Origin: Paenibacillus elgii NBRC 100335
GTDB taxonomy: Bacteria > Bacillota > Bacilli > Paenibacillales > NBRC-103111
Direction: 5' to 3'
Length of the DNA: 64,000 nt
Assembly (NCBI RefSeq): GCF_004000865.1
Contig: NZ_BIMB01000001.1
Span: 62,001 to 126,000 of the forward strand
Part shown: in pieces, positions 32,712-42,621 of the stretch
Layout: every line of letters starts with the position of its first letter
Position numbering within the stretch: position 1 is the first letter of the stretch
Made by a program: the position numbers and the translations under genes
Notes under the pieces: model-generated
What the model was told of the DNA's origin: nothing
What the model saw: the letters and a program-made list of their open reading frames with translations, nothing else
Databases searched by the model: none

Positions 32712-33269
32712 ATGTCCAAAAAAGTACTTGTGCTGGCAGGAGACGCGGTTGAAGTACTGGAGGTGTATTACCCGTACTACCGGCTGTTGGAGGAGGGGTA
32801 CGAAGCAATCATCGCCTCGCCGACGAAAAAGACGCTTCACACCGTCGTGCACGATTTCGTCGAAGGTTGGGAGACCTATACGGAAAAGCTCGGTCATCGG
32901 CTTCCCTCCCATATTGCCTTTGCGGATGTGGACCCGTCCGAATACGACGGGCTGATTATACCGGGCGGCCGGGCGCCGGAATACATTCGTTCCGATGCCA
33001 ATGTTCCCCGCATCATCGCTCATTTTCTGGAAGCAGACAAGCCGGTCGGAGCGATATGCCATGCGGCTCAAGTGTTCGCCTCGCTTCCGGACTACGGCTA
33101 TTTCAAGGGACGCACCATGACCGCGTATACGGCTTGCCGCCCCGATATTGAGCGCCTCGGCGCCACCTATGGACCGGAGACGCTTCATGTGGACGGCAAG
33201 CTCGTCACCGGGCATGCTTGGCCCGATCTGCCGGGATTCATGCGCGAATTTTTGAAGCTTTTGAAGTAA
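32712..33269 (+). CDS. DJ-1/PfpI family protein
   Basis: 185 residues, one class-I glutamine-amidotransferase-like domain. The nucleophile elbow is GAICHAAQ with Cys116-His117, and the acidic residue that tunes the cysteine is expected at the early Glu in EVLEVYYPYYRL. Family members act as proteases, deglycases or chaperones of glycated or oxidised proteins; sequence alone does not separate these. ATG 32712 lies after ACCAAGGAGTG. A strong bidirectional terminator follows (33271-33329). Confidence 0.9.
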   Translation: MSKKVLVLAGDAVEVLEVYYPYYRLLEEGYEAIIASPTKKTLHTVVHDFVEGWETYTEKLGHRLPSHIAFADVDPSEYDGLIIPGGRAPEYIRSDANVPRIIAHFLEADKPVGAICHAAQVFASLPDYGYFKGRTMTAYTACRPDIERLGATYGPETLHVDGKLVTGHAWPDLPGFMREFLKLLK

Positions 33270-33270
33270 A

Positions 33271-33329
33271 GTGAAAAGAAGTGCTTCCGCCACGGGTCGC
33301 TGGACCTTCGCGGAAGCACTTCTTTTTTG
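33271..33329. terminator. Bidirectional terminator with 15-bp stem
   Basis: AAGAAGTGCTTCCGC / GCGGAAGCACTTCTT followed by TTTTTT, between the PfpI gene and the M14 peptidase. Confidence 0.9.
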
Positions 33330-33347
33330 ACGGTGCCGGAGCAGCCT

Positions 33348-34550
33348 CTACAGCTTCAACCCTTCCAGCATGATGCCGATCGCCTCGTCGTACATCTGCG
33401 GGAACTGTTCGATCGGAAGAGGGTTGATGCCGATTCCCGCCTCGATGGTGAACCCCAGGCGGCCGAACTCCTGAATAAACCAATCCTTATAGCCGGCATC
33501 GCTGCCGGTCAGCTTGACGGCCCGATAGCCGCTCACCTTCGCCAGCCGGCGTGCTGCTTCCTCGGCCTCCGGCGGCTCCAGCCCCCGGTAGTTCCAATAA
33601 ATTTCCCTGCCTTGCGTATGAAACGCCATCACCAAGTGAAACGAATGCCCGCGGGTGAACGCCTCCATCGCTTGCGCTTCCGGCTCGGACAGAGGCGCGG
33701 GCCCCGCGTAGTCTCGCGGACCCGGGCCGGGCGTTTCCCGCCTATCGCGCTCCGCCTCCCAATGGGCCGGAAACTGGTCGTTCAGATCGACGCCGCGGAT
33801 ATTCGCTTTCCAGCGGGAAAACTGCTGCGAATCGAAATTCCACCGGAGCAGCCCCTCGTAATACGGATGCCCCGACGTAAGCCCTTGCTGCACAAGCTCC
33901 ACGCCGTCCGGGTTGACCATGGGCACGACCCACAGCGAGGTTTGCTCGTACAGTGCGGATATATCCCGGTTGCGCAGCGGCTTCCTTCCGGCATAGGCCG
34001 CCGCATAATCCTCGATGAATTTCATCAGCAGCAGCGACGTAATCCATTCGTTCGCGTGAAACGCCCCGTTATAATGCACTTCCCGTGGGCCGGTGCCGAT
34101 GCGTACCGCCGGAATATCTTTTCCGAGCACGGATTGACCGATGATGATCATTTCTAGAAAAGGATACGTGTCCAGCAGCCGGTCCAAATCGTCCATCAGC
34201 TCCGCATAATCGTACTCCGCATCCGTTTCGACAATCGTCAAGCCTTTGCTTACCGGAAGCACGATGGATTGTCCGATCCGCAGACGGCGCGGATCCGCAT
34301 CGGGGTTGGCCGCCTGGAGTTCCGCCAGCGAAATATTGAACCGCAGAGCCAGATCACACAGCGTGTCCCCCGCTTGAATGACATAGCGGCTCGTCGTTCT
34401 TACGGGGATGTGGACGACTTGGCCGGGATACAAATAGCTGCGCTCCTTTAAATGCGGGTTCGCCCCATAAAGCGCCGTCACGTTCATACCGTATCGCCGC
34501 GCGACCCGATGGATCGTATCTCCGCGTCTGACGACGTAAGGAAATGTCAT
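33348..34550 (-). CDS. LysM-LysM-M14 peptidase (gamma-D-glutamyl-diaminopimelate endopeptidase-like)
   Basis: 400 residues without a classical signal peptide. Two LysM peptidoglycan-binding modules (about 4-50 and 56-101) precede a zinc carboxypeptidase-fold domain. Zinc ligands are His165 and Glu168 (GAFHANEW) and His311 (MAFHTQG), and the catalytic glutamate is Glu370 (FTIEAGIG); substrate-binding MVNPDG is at 211-216. This layout matches endopeptidase I of sporulating bacilli, which cuts gamma-D-Glu-(L)-meso-A2pm in cell-wall peptides during sporulation or wall turnover. Glutamate racemase is next upstream, though a short gap separates the two. Confidence 0.92.
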   Translation of the reverse strand: MTFPYVVRRGDTIHRVARRYGMNVTALYGANPHLKERSYLYPGQVVHIPVRTTSRYVIQAGDTLCDLALRFNISLAELQAANPDADPRRLRIGQSIVLPVSKGLTIVETDAEYDYAELMDDLDRLLDTYPFLEMIIIGQSVLGKDIPAVRIGTGPREVHYNGAFHANEWITSLLLMKFIEDYAAAYAGRKPLRNRDISALYEQTSLWVVPMVNPDGVELVQQGLTSGHPYYEGLLRWNFDSQQFSRWKANIRGVDLNDQFPAHWEAERDRRETPGPGPRDYAGPAPLSEPEAQAMEAFTRGHSFHLVMAFHTQGREIYWNYRGLEPPEAEEAARRLAKVSGYRAVKLTGSDAGYKDWFIQEFGRLGFTIEAGIGINPLPIEQFPQMYDEAIGIMLEGLKL

Positions 34551-34620
34551 CCGACAGCCCTCCTCAGCTCACTGCCCGGACGCAGAGGCCCGGGGGTTCG
34601 CTAATGCATATGCCGGAGAG

Positions 34621-35430
34621 CTATATAATATTCGGAACCTGCCAGACGACAGGCGTCACCTTGATTTGCTCGTTCAGCCATCCTTGTGCAATCATCTTGA
34701 ACATCCAAGGATCTCCGCTGCAGAAAAATTGATGAACCGGCAGCTTATTGGAGGTCGCCAGCATTCCCTTGTGATACAGGATTGTGCTGATTTCCCTCGC
34801 GGTCTCCTCCGCCGAGTTAATCAAAGTAACTTGCGGTCCCATGACCGAAGCAATTGTATCCGTAAGGAACGGGTAATGCGTACAGCCGAGAATCAGGCAA
34901 TCCATCGGGGTTTCCTTCAGCTCGCTAAGTGATTCCTCGACGACCTGCCGGGTTTGTTCGCCATGGAATACGCCCTTCTCGACCAAAGGCACAAACAAAG
35001 GGCAGGCCCGGCTCACGACTTCAATGTGAGGTGAAATTTGACGCAGCGCCGTTTCGTAAGCGTTGCTTTGGATCGTTCCAATCGTTCCGATAACGCCGAT
35101 CTTCTGGGTGCGGGTCATTTTAATCGCTGCCCGGGCTCCGGGATGAATGACGCCGACCACGGGAACGGGCAATCTGGCGCGAATCTCCTCCAAAGCGATA
35201 GCCGTTGCCGTATTGCAGGCGATGACCACCATTTTGGGATGAAACTGAAGCAAATAATCGACGATCTGATGCGTAAAGCGAGTAACCTCCTCGGCCGGCC
35301 TCGGTCCGTAAGGCGTCCGGGCGGTGTCTCCGAAATAAACGATTTTCTCCTGCGGCAGTTGGCGCATGACCTCTTTGACGACCGTCAATCCGCCGACTCC
35401 TGAATCCAATATGGCTATCGCTTGTTGCAC
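34621..35430 (-). CDS. murI: Glutamate racemase
   Basis: 269 residues, full length. It supplies D-glutamate for peptidoglycan. Active-site residues of the two-base mechanism are all present: Asp9 (ILDSGVGG), Cys72 (IACNTAT) and Cys183 (LGCTHYPF), with YFGDTARTPYG and PVVGVIHPGARAA as further conserved blocks. The gene lies upstream of the LysM-M14 peptidase on the same strand; both act on the same D-Glu-containing wall peptide. Start ATG 35430 has AAGGAAGC upstream. Confidence 0.95.
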   Translation of the reverse strand: MQQAIAILDSGVGGLTVVKEVMRQLPQEKIVYFGDTARTPYGPRPAEEVTRFTHQIVDYLLQFHPKMVVIACNTATAIALEEIRARLPVPVVGVIHPGARAAIKMTRTQKIGVIGTIGTIQSNAYETALRQISPHIEVVSRACPLFVPLVEKGVFHGEQTRQVVEESLSELKETPMDCLILGCTHYPFLTDTIASVMGPQVTLINSAEETAREISTILYHKGMLATSNKLPVHQFFCSGDPWMFKMIAQGWLNEQIKVTPVVWQVPNII

Positions 35431-35562
35431 GGTTATTCGCTTCCTTTATGTTGGTCTGTTCACTTCTAGGTTTATGGTATGTAGAGCAAAAAGGAAAGGT
35501 GTCCGATTCGGCTTATTCCGCCGTGCGGATCATTTTATCTTAACAGACCCCGGTCAAAAATA

Positions 35563-35584
35563 AAACCCGCCCTGAGGCGGGTCA
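35563..35584 (-). terminator. Terminator of the deacetylase gene
   Basis: ACCCGCC CTGA GGCGGGT; on the minus strand it runs into TTTTATTTTT. Confidence 0.85.
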
Positions 35585-35614
35585 CGGCTCAAAATGGAGC
35601 GTGCCGGACGAATA

Positions 35615-36775
35615 CTACTTCGGAGGCTCGATATCGCTTAACAGCGCGAACTCGTAGCCCGCTTTTTTAACGGCTTTGATGATTTTATCCAGCGCCTGGA
35701 TGTTTTCCGGCGAACCTTGATGCATCAAAATAATGTTGCCGTCATGCAAGTTGTTCATGATATCGTTGTAGGGGTCCTCCGCACCGTTCTTGCGGGGCTC
35801 CCAGTCGCGCATGGCCGTGGACCAGAAGACGGACGTGTACCCCATATCGGATACCATTTTCAATAAGTGCGTATTATAGCGGCCGTACGGAAAACGGAAA
35901 TACGGCTGAATGTCCTTGCCCGTCACATCTTTGTAAAGCTTCGCGTAATCTTCGATTTCTTTGCGCACCTGCTCGTCGGTTTGCGTATTCATATCCGTAT
36001 GCGTCATCGTATGGTTGGCGATCAGATGCCCATCGGCCACGAGCGTCCGAATGAAATCGGGATTTTTCTTAACGTTATAGCCCGCGATAAAAAAATTCGC
36101 CTTCACCTTGTTGTCCTTCAGCGACTTGACCAGCGTATCGATATCTCCGAGCGGGCCGCCGGTATCGATGGTCAAATATACTTTTTTCCCGGTGCCGACC
36201 CAGAGCGCCTTCATGTCTTTCGTGAAGCTTTTCGTCTCCGCTGGGAAATTCGGGACCTGGCCCTTGGGCTTCTTCATGTAATACCACGAAAGCGCCTTGC
36301 GGTCCCCGGTTCCCGTCGCCGGCGGTTCCTTCGTTTTGCCGTCTGTAACGGCTGCGGCCGGATTTTTCGGTCCGGATACGCCCGCTTTGCCGTTATCGGA
36401 GACAGCCCCTGTTGCGCCCGACGGCTGGCTTTGCTTGTCCGCAGGCTCGGACATGTTCGGTTTGTCCTTCGTCGTTTTCGTTTCTTTCGTCTCTTTCGTT
36501 TCTTTTGTCTCTTTTGCTTTTGCTTCTTTCTCTTTCTCCGTTTTCGCGTCCTTGGCTGACTCCGAATTGGCGGAAGTCACCGGCGGTGCCGGGACTACCG
36601 AAGAATCGCCCGACGATTCGGTCGGCTTCTTGGTTTCAACCGGCTTCTTGGAATCGGTCGGCTTCGGCGACTCGGTTGGCGCGGGCGGCTCGGCGGCGCG
36701 CTCATTGCCGCAAGCTGCAAGCATGAGGGACAATGCCGCAGCGAGCATCCAAGTCGCCTTTGTCTTGTTGTTCAT
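35615..36775 (-). CDS. Polysaccharide-deacetylase-like lipoprotein with altered active site
   Basis: 386 residues. A lipobox LMLAAC (Cys22) anchors the protein outside the membrane. Residues 23-165 are a low-complexity linker rich in K, E, T, S and P, including the repeat KETKETKETKET. The NodB-type domain covers about 195-380. The metal histidines (H255 and H259 in ANHTMTHTD) and the RFPYG groove motif (294-298) are kept, but the TFDDG motif is IDTGG: Asp204 is present and the metal-binding second Asp is Thr205. It resembles PdaA-type enzymes, which also vary here, so it may still act on wall sugars or be only a binding protein. ATG 36775 is preferred over the longest frame. Confidence 0.85.
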   Translation of the reverse strand: MNNKTKATWMLAAALSLMLAACGNERAAEPPAPTESPKPTDSKKPVETKKPTESSGDSSVVPAPPVTSANSESAKDAKTEKEKEAKAKETKETKETKETKTTKDKPNMSEPADKQSQPSGATGAVSDNGKAGVSGPKNPAAAVTDGKTKEPPATGTGDRKALSWYYMKKPKGQVPNFPAETKSFTKDMKALWVGTGKKVYLTIDTGGPLGDIDTLVKSLKDNKVKANFFIAGYNVKKNPDFIRTLVADGHLIANHTMTHTDMNTQTDEQVRKEIEDYAKLYKDVTGKDIQPYFRFPYGRYNTHLLKMVSDMGYTSVFWSTAMRDWEPRKNGAEDPYNDIMNNLHDGNIILMHQGSPENIQALDKIIKAVKKAGYEFALLSDIEPPK

Positions 36776-36965
36776 CGCTGTTCCCCATTTCGTTGGTCGT
36801 GGAGTCGTTTGGTGCGGTCGACAATCATTTGATCGAACACGAATAGTTGTTCGTATATATTTTACCAAACCACGTAACATGTGGCAAACCGACGTAAAAT
36901 CTCGCCGGTCCTTTCACGCAAAAAAAGCGATGATTTTTCTAATTCGAATACCGGGCATGGCATGG

Positions 36966-37002
36966 AAAAAAAGACCCCTGCGGCGGAACCGCAGAGGTCT
37001 TT
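36966..37002 (-). terminator. Terminator of the bacillopeptidase F-like gene
   Basis: AAAGACCcCTGCGG / CCGCAGaGGTCTTT, with a TTTTTTT tract on the minus strand. Confidence 0.85.
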
Positions 37003-37054
37003 CGGTCATGCAATAGGCGCTCTTCGTCTAAGGCCAAAATAAAGCAGCCTTCGC

Positions 37055-40000
37055 TTACTTGATCGTAATTTTGTGCACCGCCGTATTTTGCGCCCCTTTA
37101 TCGTCGGTGACGGTCAATTGCACCGTATAAGTGCCAGCGGTGGTAAAACGGTGCTTCGCTTTGACGCCTGTGGCCGTTCCGCCGTCGCCGAACTTCCATT
37201 CGTATCGGACGATTTTTCCGTCCTGATCGCGGGAAGCAGAGCCGTTAAACGTAACCTGCTGCTTCTTCTTCGCCGTATCCGGTGCAGAAATGGCCGCGAC
37301 CGGCGGCACATTGGCCGGAGGCTGGGTGCCGGTTACGTACACTTTGCCGGGGGCTTCGAATTCCGCTTGGTTGCCCGCCCGATCCCAGACGCGGACAACG
37401 ACGATTCCGCCGTTAAGCACTAAGGACGACGGGGTCTGATAAGCTCCCTCGTAGTGTCCCGGTCTCGTTTCCGTCAACGGAATCTCGTTTCGCGCCTTGC
37501 TGCTCAGCAGAAGCGGCACTTCGACGCGGAAAGAGGCATTCAGGCCGGGCGCGCTGTCAAAGGATACATGAAGCGGCTCTCCTGCCTTAAGACGAACATC
37601 GGCCGCAGGCGAGAGATTATTGATTTTCGGCAGGGACAGATCGACGTACACGGCACGGGTAACCGTCGTTTCATTGTCGGCAAGGTCTTTTGCCGTTACC
37701 GTGACAAGGTTCTGGCCTGGATTGATCAAAATACGGTGAGCAAAGGCGCCGTCGTTCCCAATCTCGGCCCGTTGCCCATTCACCGTCAGCGTGCTGAAGA
37801 ACTGGTCGGTTGCCGTCCCCGTAACGTGAAGTACCTCTCTATTGGTTCTTGCTCCTTCTACCGGAGAGAGAACGACCAATTCCGGCGGCGTCTGGTCCAG
37901 CGTCACGGTGACGGGCTCCGAACGGTCCGTCGCCTTGCCGCCTACGACCGCTTCGGCGCTCAGCAGGTTTGCCCCGGGCTTAAGCTGCACGGTCAAGCTG
38001 AACTGTCCGTTCTGCACGGTGGCAGTTCCGGCCACTTCCGTTCCGTTATACAACTGGATGGTCGCTCCGTTCGCCGGAGAAGTTCCCGTGACGGCAACGG
38101 TCGGCTGCTTCGTGTAGAAGTCATCGGCAGGCGCCGTAATAACGGGAGCGTTCACCGGATAGCGGACGACCGCACGGATCATGTAGTTGCCCTCTTCTTT
38201 GGGAGAAGCGCTCCACGCGCCGCCGACGCGCTGCCAGCTGCGCAATGCATTTTTCCCGTTCTCGTCGGTTGCAAGTCCGGGCGCATTCGGATTGGCGGCT
38301 GTCTGGATATAGACGACATAGAAGTCGCCTTGTACGGTCACAGGCTCGGCCAATTCCAGCACCGTCCATTGATTGTTGCGAAGCGCGGTGCCGTCGAACG
38401 GACCGGCCAGCTGACGTCCTGGAGCCCCACCGGCGCCGGAAGCGTCATAAATGGCGTATTTGAACGCCGTCCCGCCCGGCTGCGGCCATTCCGTGTTCCA
38501 GAAGCGGAGCGATACGCCCGTCACTTGCGCGGAACCGGACTCCGGCGTCATCCGGACAGCCCAAGCATTGTCGGCTGCGTTGAAAGCTCTGGCATTCTCC
38601 GGCGTGCCATCGTCGTAAGCAATTTCACCGGGGAAGCCGATGAACGGTTTCAGAGTGACCGGAAGCTCCACGGTGCCATTCGGAGTAACGGTTACTTTGG
38701 CCGTTTTGCCATAGTAATCTTTTGCCGAAACGGAAAGCGTATAGCTGCCTTCCATCACATCCAGATTAAACCCGCCATAGACGTTCGTCGTCACAGGGGC
38801 GACTCGGGGGTCTTCCTGAAGAACCACGACCGCGCCCGCAATCGGCTGTCCGGTACGTTCATCCTTCACAGTGCCGTTAATTAGGCCGTGAGGAATGGCT
38901 TCCAGATTAAAGTTGGCTTTGACGTCAGTCCCGTCGGTAATCGTGACAGACTGGGTCCGCGGATAGTACCCGTAAGCTTCCGCCTTTAGCGTGAACTTGC
39001 CGGCCACATGAGTCAAGCTGTACCGTCCGGTAGAGGCATCCGTTTTGACGGAACGGCCGGTCTCAAGCACGGTGACGGTTGCGCTCGCAGGCAAGCTTTC
39101 CGTTCCGATGCTGCCGTTGTTCACGACAGGCTTGAACTCGCTCTTCTCGGTTCTTGAGATCTTGTACAGCGGATTGTCATAAACCGGCTTGGGCTTTTGC
39201 ACATTCATCTCGGGAACCGAATTCTGCGTCTGCACGGTAGTCGTCACATTCAGTACTTGGAAGTTATCAATGTACCATCCGGCTTTCGATACGGTGCCGT
39301 CGCTTTTCAGTCTGAAGCGGATTTGGACCTCTTTCCCGGTGTATTTATCCAGATTGTAGTAAACCGGGCTCCACTGCTTTCCGTTCGTGCTGTGCGAGAA
39401 TTTGCCCAGCTCGGACCAGGTGTCTCCCCCGTTTGTGGATATTTCCACATAGCCGTAGTCGTAGCCGCTTTCGATTTCATACCAGTGCTGGAACGCCAGC
39501 GTCGCATTCGTCACATTCGTCAGATTGATGCTCGGAGAAACCAGCGAAGCATCTGCGTTGTTCTCGTAGGTTCCATCCAGATCGGTCCCCCATACATTAG
39601 GCTTGGATACGGCTTCGGCCGGTCCGGGGGCAGAAGGTACTCCCCGTTCCCATTCGTCCTTGGCTCCGCTATGAGTCCAGCCGTTATCCGTATTCGAATC
39701 GAAAGAATCGCTGAACAAGATAGCGGGACGACGAACGGTCAGCGAGGCTTCGTTCGACTTGACGCTTTCGTTGCCGCTGTAATCTATAGCGGTCACGGCA
39801 TAATAGTAGGTGGTATTTTCCACCGTATTCGTATCGGTATACGTTGCCGACGTCACCGTGCCGATCGCTTCATAGCCTGTGCCGGAACGCGTGGAACGGT
39901 ACACCTTATACTCCTTCAGATCTTCATCGGCGGGCGGTGTCCAAGTCAGCGTGACATTGCCGACAGGGTCCGCCGAAGCGCTCAAACTGCCAGGGGCTGC

Positions 40001-42418
40001 CGGGGCGGTACGATCCGGCGGCTGGATGGAAAGATCGTCGATGTACCATCCCGCCTTCTGCATCGAGGCATCGCTGGTCAGATTGAACATCAGGGAAATC
40101 TCTTGGCCCGCATACGGCTTCAAATCCACATACTGCGTTTTCCAGCCCCCGCTGCTTCCCGTGAAGGTCAACAGCGGCACGAAGGCATCGTCGCTGCCCT
40201 TGGAGGCGATGTACACTTTACCGAAGTCGATATTATTTTCCAAATCGTACCAATTCTTAAAGGAAAGCACGGCTCCTTCCGGACTTGTCGTAAGATCGAT
40301 CGGCGGAGCAAGCAAATAAGAGTTGGCGTTGGCCGGATAAGTGCCTGTCAGATTGGTGGCGACCACCTTTTGCCCGGAATAGGCGCGTCCCGGACCGCTG
40401 CTCGGAACTCCCCAAGCCCAAGCGCCCCCTTCGCCTCCGGTGGTAAAGCCCATATTATCTTTCTCGAAATCCTGGAAATAGCCGGGCTTAACGCCGCTGG
40501 ATACCGGGATTTTGTACACATTGCTGTTAAAACCGTTGTTGCCGTAATCGTTCACGCGGATATAATATTCCAGCCCTTTCGTATCGAGCAGGAACGCGGG
40601 GATCGTCGCTTCATAGATCCCGTCCTTGCTGTCGCCCGACTTGCGCTCCATCGGAATGTACGTGTAATGATCCGTGCCTGCCACTTTGGCGAACAATTCG
40701 ACGGCGTTCACGGCTACATTATCTTTCACGCGGGCGGACACCCGGGCATCCAGCCCCTTGAAAACGAGAGTTAACGGCGTATGCTCCAATACGGGAGCTT
40801 CGTCATCGTCTCCGGCGGTTACGACCTTACCGGATACCGTACCGACTCCCTCCAGGACGGACCCGACTGCATCAAGCGCGTTGACGATGCCGTGACCGTA
40901 TCCGTTATTCGGAGTGGCAGGATATTGGCTGTCCGTTCGCTTGGTCGCCGTATCCATAAGGATTTGCTCGAGCTGATCCACCGTCAGGGAATGATTGGCT
41001 TGCAGCAAAAGCCCGGCGATCGCCGTGGTATGCGGACCGGCCATGGAAGTACCGTTCCAGCCGCCCTCATATTTTCCGCCCGGAACGGAAGAACGGATGT
41101 TGACCCCGGGAGCCGAAACCTCCGGTTTAATCTCTCCGTAAGGAGAAGGACCGAGGAGTGAGAAATCGGCCAAGTTTTTGTTGATGTCGGTCGCTCCAGT
41201 GGCGAACGCTTCCGGATAGTTGGCCGGATTGGCTACGGAGCCAGGCCCGCCGGGATTCGTCGCTTTCTTGTTCCCTGCTGAAAATTCAGGGAAAATTTGC
41301 GCGTCCCGCCAAGCTCGAACCATAGGCCGGAACCATTCGTCGAGTCCCGCGCCGCCGCTCCAAGAGTTGTTCACGACATCCGGCGCCAGTTCGGGATGAA
41401 GGTTGCCCTGCGCATCTTTGGGAGCCAACAGCCATTGGGCCCCGTCAAGAATAATGGCGTCGGTCGTGCTCGGATTGAAAATCCGTACCGCGATCCATTT
41501 GGCCCCGGGGGCGACGCCGATTTGGTTCGAACCGTTCGCCTCCGAACCGACCATCGTGCCCATCGTATGGGTGCCGTGGCCGTCTCCGTCAGCGGGCAGC
41601 GGCGATCTGCTGTGGGGGTCGTACCAGCTGAGCTCCGGATTCACGACATTCCCGGAAGCGTCCAGTCCCCGCCACTTGCGCTGCAGCGCAGGATGTGTGT
41701 AATCAACGCCCGAATCCAGATTGGCCACAACGATGCCGGTGCCGTCGATGCCCTTGGCCCAAACTTCGGGAGCATTGACCTGTGAGATATTCCACTCCAC
41801 GTTGTCTGGCTTGATCGCATCCGTTTTCACACGATCCTGTTTGACTGCATCCGTTTTGGCCTCGGCCTCTTTGTCGATTTCCACTTTATCCAGAAACCGC
41901 TCTTCATTCGGCAAAATTTTGTCGACTTCCGGGAGCTGGGCAATATTCTCCATGACGGATTTACTGCTCGTTACCGCCATGGCGTTGACAATATAAAAGC
42001 TCTTATAGTCTTTAACTCCCCCCTGTTCAAGTTCTTTCTTCAAATAGTGTTCCAGGGATTGCTGCGTGCGAGAAGCCGTTTCGCGTAGCGAGCTGACAAC
42101 GGAGCTCCGTCTGGCGAGCTTGATTGCGGCCGGCGTGGCCTTTTCGAGAGTCAATTTTTGCAGGGCATTCTTGGAAGCGGCTGTCGTATCCGCCTGCTCT
42201 TTCATTTTAACGAGGTAAGTGACGTATTCGTCATCGCTAAACTGCTTGCTGAGCTTGGAAGAAACTTTATCGGTGGCAATGCGGGGAGAGCTGGATTTGA
42301 GATCGGTCTTTTGAGAGACGCTTGTGTTGTCGGCACTGGCCGGATAACTGAAGGTGAGAGAAAGAAGAATGGCCATCCCCAGGGAAAGATGCTTGCTTAA
42401 CTTTTTGTGCTTCAACAA
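37055..42418 (-). CDS. bpr: Large multidomain secreted subtilisin-type protease (bacillopeptidase F-like)
   Basis: 1787 residues. A signal peptide (to about 30, ASAD) precedes an I9-type propeptide (about 50-180). The S8 domain has the full triad: Asp235 (NLDSGVD), His281 (DGHGTH) and Ser458 (NGTSMAGPH). Downstream are two copies of a beta-sandwich module as found next to such proteases (about 650-800 and 905-1065, each ending in KAGWYIDD/N), separated by a fibronectin III domain, then two carboxypeptidase-regulatory-like repeats (about 1140-1290), another beta domain, Ig-like repeats (about 1440-1610) and a C-terminal PKD domain (about 1700-1787). It starts with TTG ten bases after AAAGGAG. 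No sortase motif or S-layer domain is present. Confidence 0.92.
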   Translation of the reverse strand: MLKHKKLSKHLSLGMAILLSLTFSYPASADNTSVSQKTDLKSSSPRIATDKVSSKLSKQFSDDEYVTYLVKMKEQADTTAASKNALQKLTLEKATPAAIKLARRSSVVSSLRETASRTQQSLEHYLKKELEQGGVKDYKSFYIVNAMAVTSSKSVMENIAQLPEVDKILPNEERFLDKVEIDKEAEAKTDAVKQDRVKTDAIKPDNVEWNISQVNAPEVWAKGIDGTGIVVANLDSGVDYTHPALQRKWRGLDASGNVVNPELSWYDPHSRSPLPADGDGHGTHTMGTMVGSEANGSNQIGVAPGAKWIAVRIFNPSTTDAIILDGAQWLLAPKDAQGNLHPELAPDVVNNSWSGGAGLDEWFRPMVRAWRDAQIFPEFSAGNKKATNPGGPGSVANPANYPEAFATGATDINKNLADFSLLGPSPYGEIKPEVSAPGVNIRSSVPGGKYEGGWNGTSMAGPHTTAIAGLLLQANHSLTVDQLEQILMDTATKRTDSQYPATPNNGYGHGIVNALDAVGSVLEGVGTVSGKVVTAGDDDEAPVLEHTPLTLVFKGLDARVSARVKDNVAVNAVELFAKVAGTDHYTYIPMERKSGDSKDGIYEATIPAFLLDTKGLEYYIRVNDYGNNGFNSNVYKIPVSSGVKPGYFQDFEKDNMGFTTGGEGGAWAWGVPSSGPGRAYSGQKVVATNLTGTYPANANSYLLAPPIDLTTSPEGAVLSFKNWYDLENNIDFGKVYIASKGSDDAFVPLLTFTGSSGGWKTQYVDLKPYAGQEISLMFNLTSDASMQKAGWYIDDLSIQPPDRTAPAAPGSLSASADPVGNVTLTWTPPADEDLKEYKVYRSTRSGTGYEAIGTVTSATYTDTNTVENTTYYYAVTAIDYSGNESVKSNEASLTVRRPAILFSDSFDSNTDNGWTHSGAKDEWERGVPSAPGPAEAVSKPNVWGTDLDGTYENNADASLVSPSINLTNVTNATLAFQHWYEIESGYDYGYVEISTNGGDTWSELGKFSHSTNGKQWSPVYYNLDKYTGKEVQIRFRLKSDGTVSKAGWYIDNFQVLNVTTTVQTQNSVPEMNVQKPKPVYDNPLYKISRTEKSEFKPVVNNGSIGTESLPASATVTVLETGRSVKTDASTGRYSLTHVAGKFTLKAEAYGYYPRTQSVTITDGTDVKANFNLEAIPHGLINGTVKDERTGQPIAGAVVVLQEDPRVAPVTTNVYGGFNLDVMEGSYTLSVSAKDYYGKTAKVTVTPNGTVELPVTLKPFIGFPGEIAYDDGTPENARAFNAADNAWAVRMTPESGSAQVTGVSLRFWNTEWPQPGGTAFKYAIYDASGAGGAPGRQLAGPFDGTALRNNQWTVLELAEPVTVQGDFYVVYIQTAANPNAPGLATDENGKNALRSWQRVGGAWSASPKEEGNYMIRAVVRYPVNAPVITAPADDFYTKQPTVAVTGTSPANGATIQLYNGTEVAGTATVQNGQFSLTVQLKPGANLLSAEAVVGGKATDRSEPVTVTLDQTPPELVVLSPVEGARTNREVLHVTGTATDQFFSTLTVNGQRAEIGNDGAFAHRILINPGQNLVTVTAKDLADNETTVTRAVYVDLSLPKINNLSPAADVRLKAGEPLHVSFDSAPGLNASFRVEVPLLLSSKARNEIPLTETRPGHYEGAYQTPSSLVLNGGIVVVRVWDRAGNQAEFEAPGKVYVTGTQPPANVPPVAAISAPDTAKKKQQVTFNGSASRDQDGKIVRYEWKFGDGGTATGVKAKHRFTTAGTYTVQLTVTDDKGAQNTAVHKITIK

Positions 42419-42621
42419 TATTCATCCGCTCCTTTGACTTGGTTTCAGCAAATTTGTGGCATCCTCCAGAGAGAACATCTGCGGATCTGGTTGCTTTCAA
42501 GTCATGCCTTACCGGAATGAGGGTTTGTGAACAATCACCTCCAAGCAGGGACGGAGCAAGGGAATTCGATTGTCGAAGCCTATCCCTATGAGTTTTTAAT
42601 AGAGTAGTTGATAATGATGAT
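42419..42621 (-). promoter_or_regulatory. Roughly 200-base leader of the bacillopeptidase F-like gene
   Basis: From the promoter at 42622-42650 to the TTG start there are about 200 transcribed bases. They hold two more strong ribosome-site-like sequences (TTGGAGGTGA near 42542 and TGGAGGATG near 42462) followed by very short frames. I recognise no riboswitch or T-box. Upstream short frames might tune translation of the protease. Confidence 0.35.

Noticed and set aside
37454..40774. Long plus-strand frames opposite the bacillopeptidase F-like gene
   Set aside because: Shadow frames of a long gene with biased third positions; no ribosome sites.
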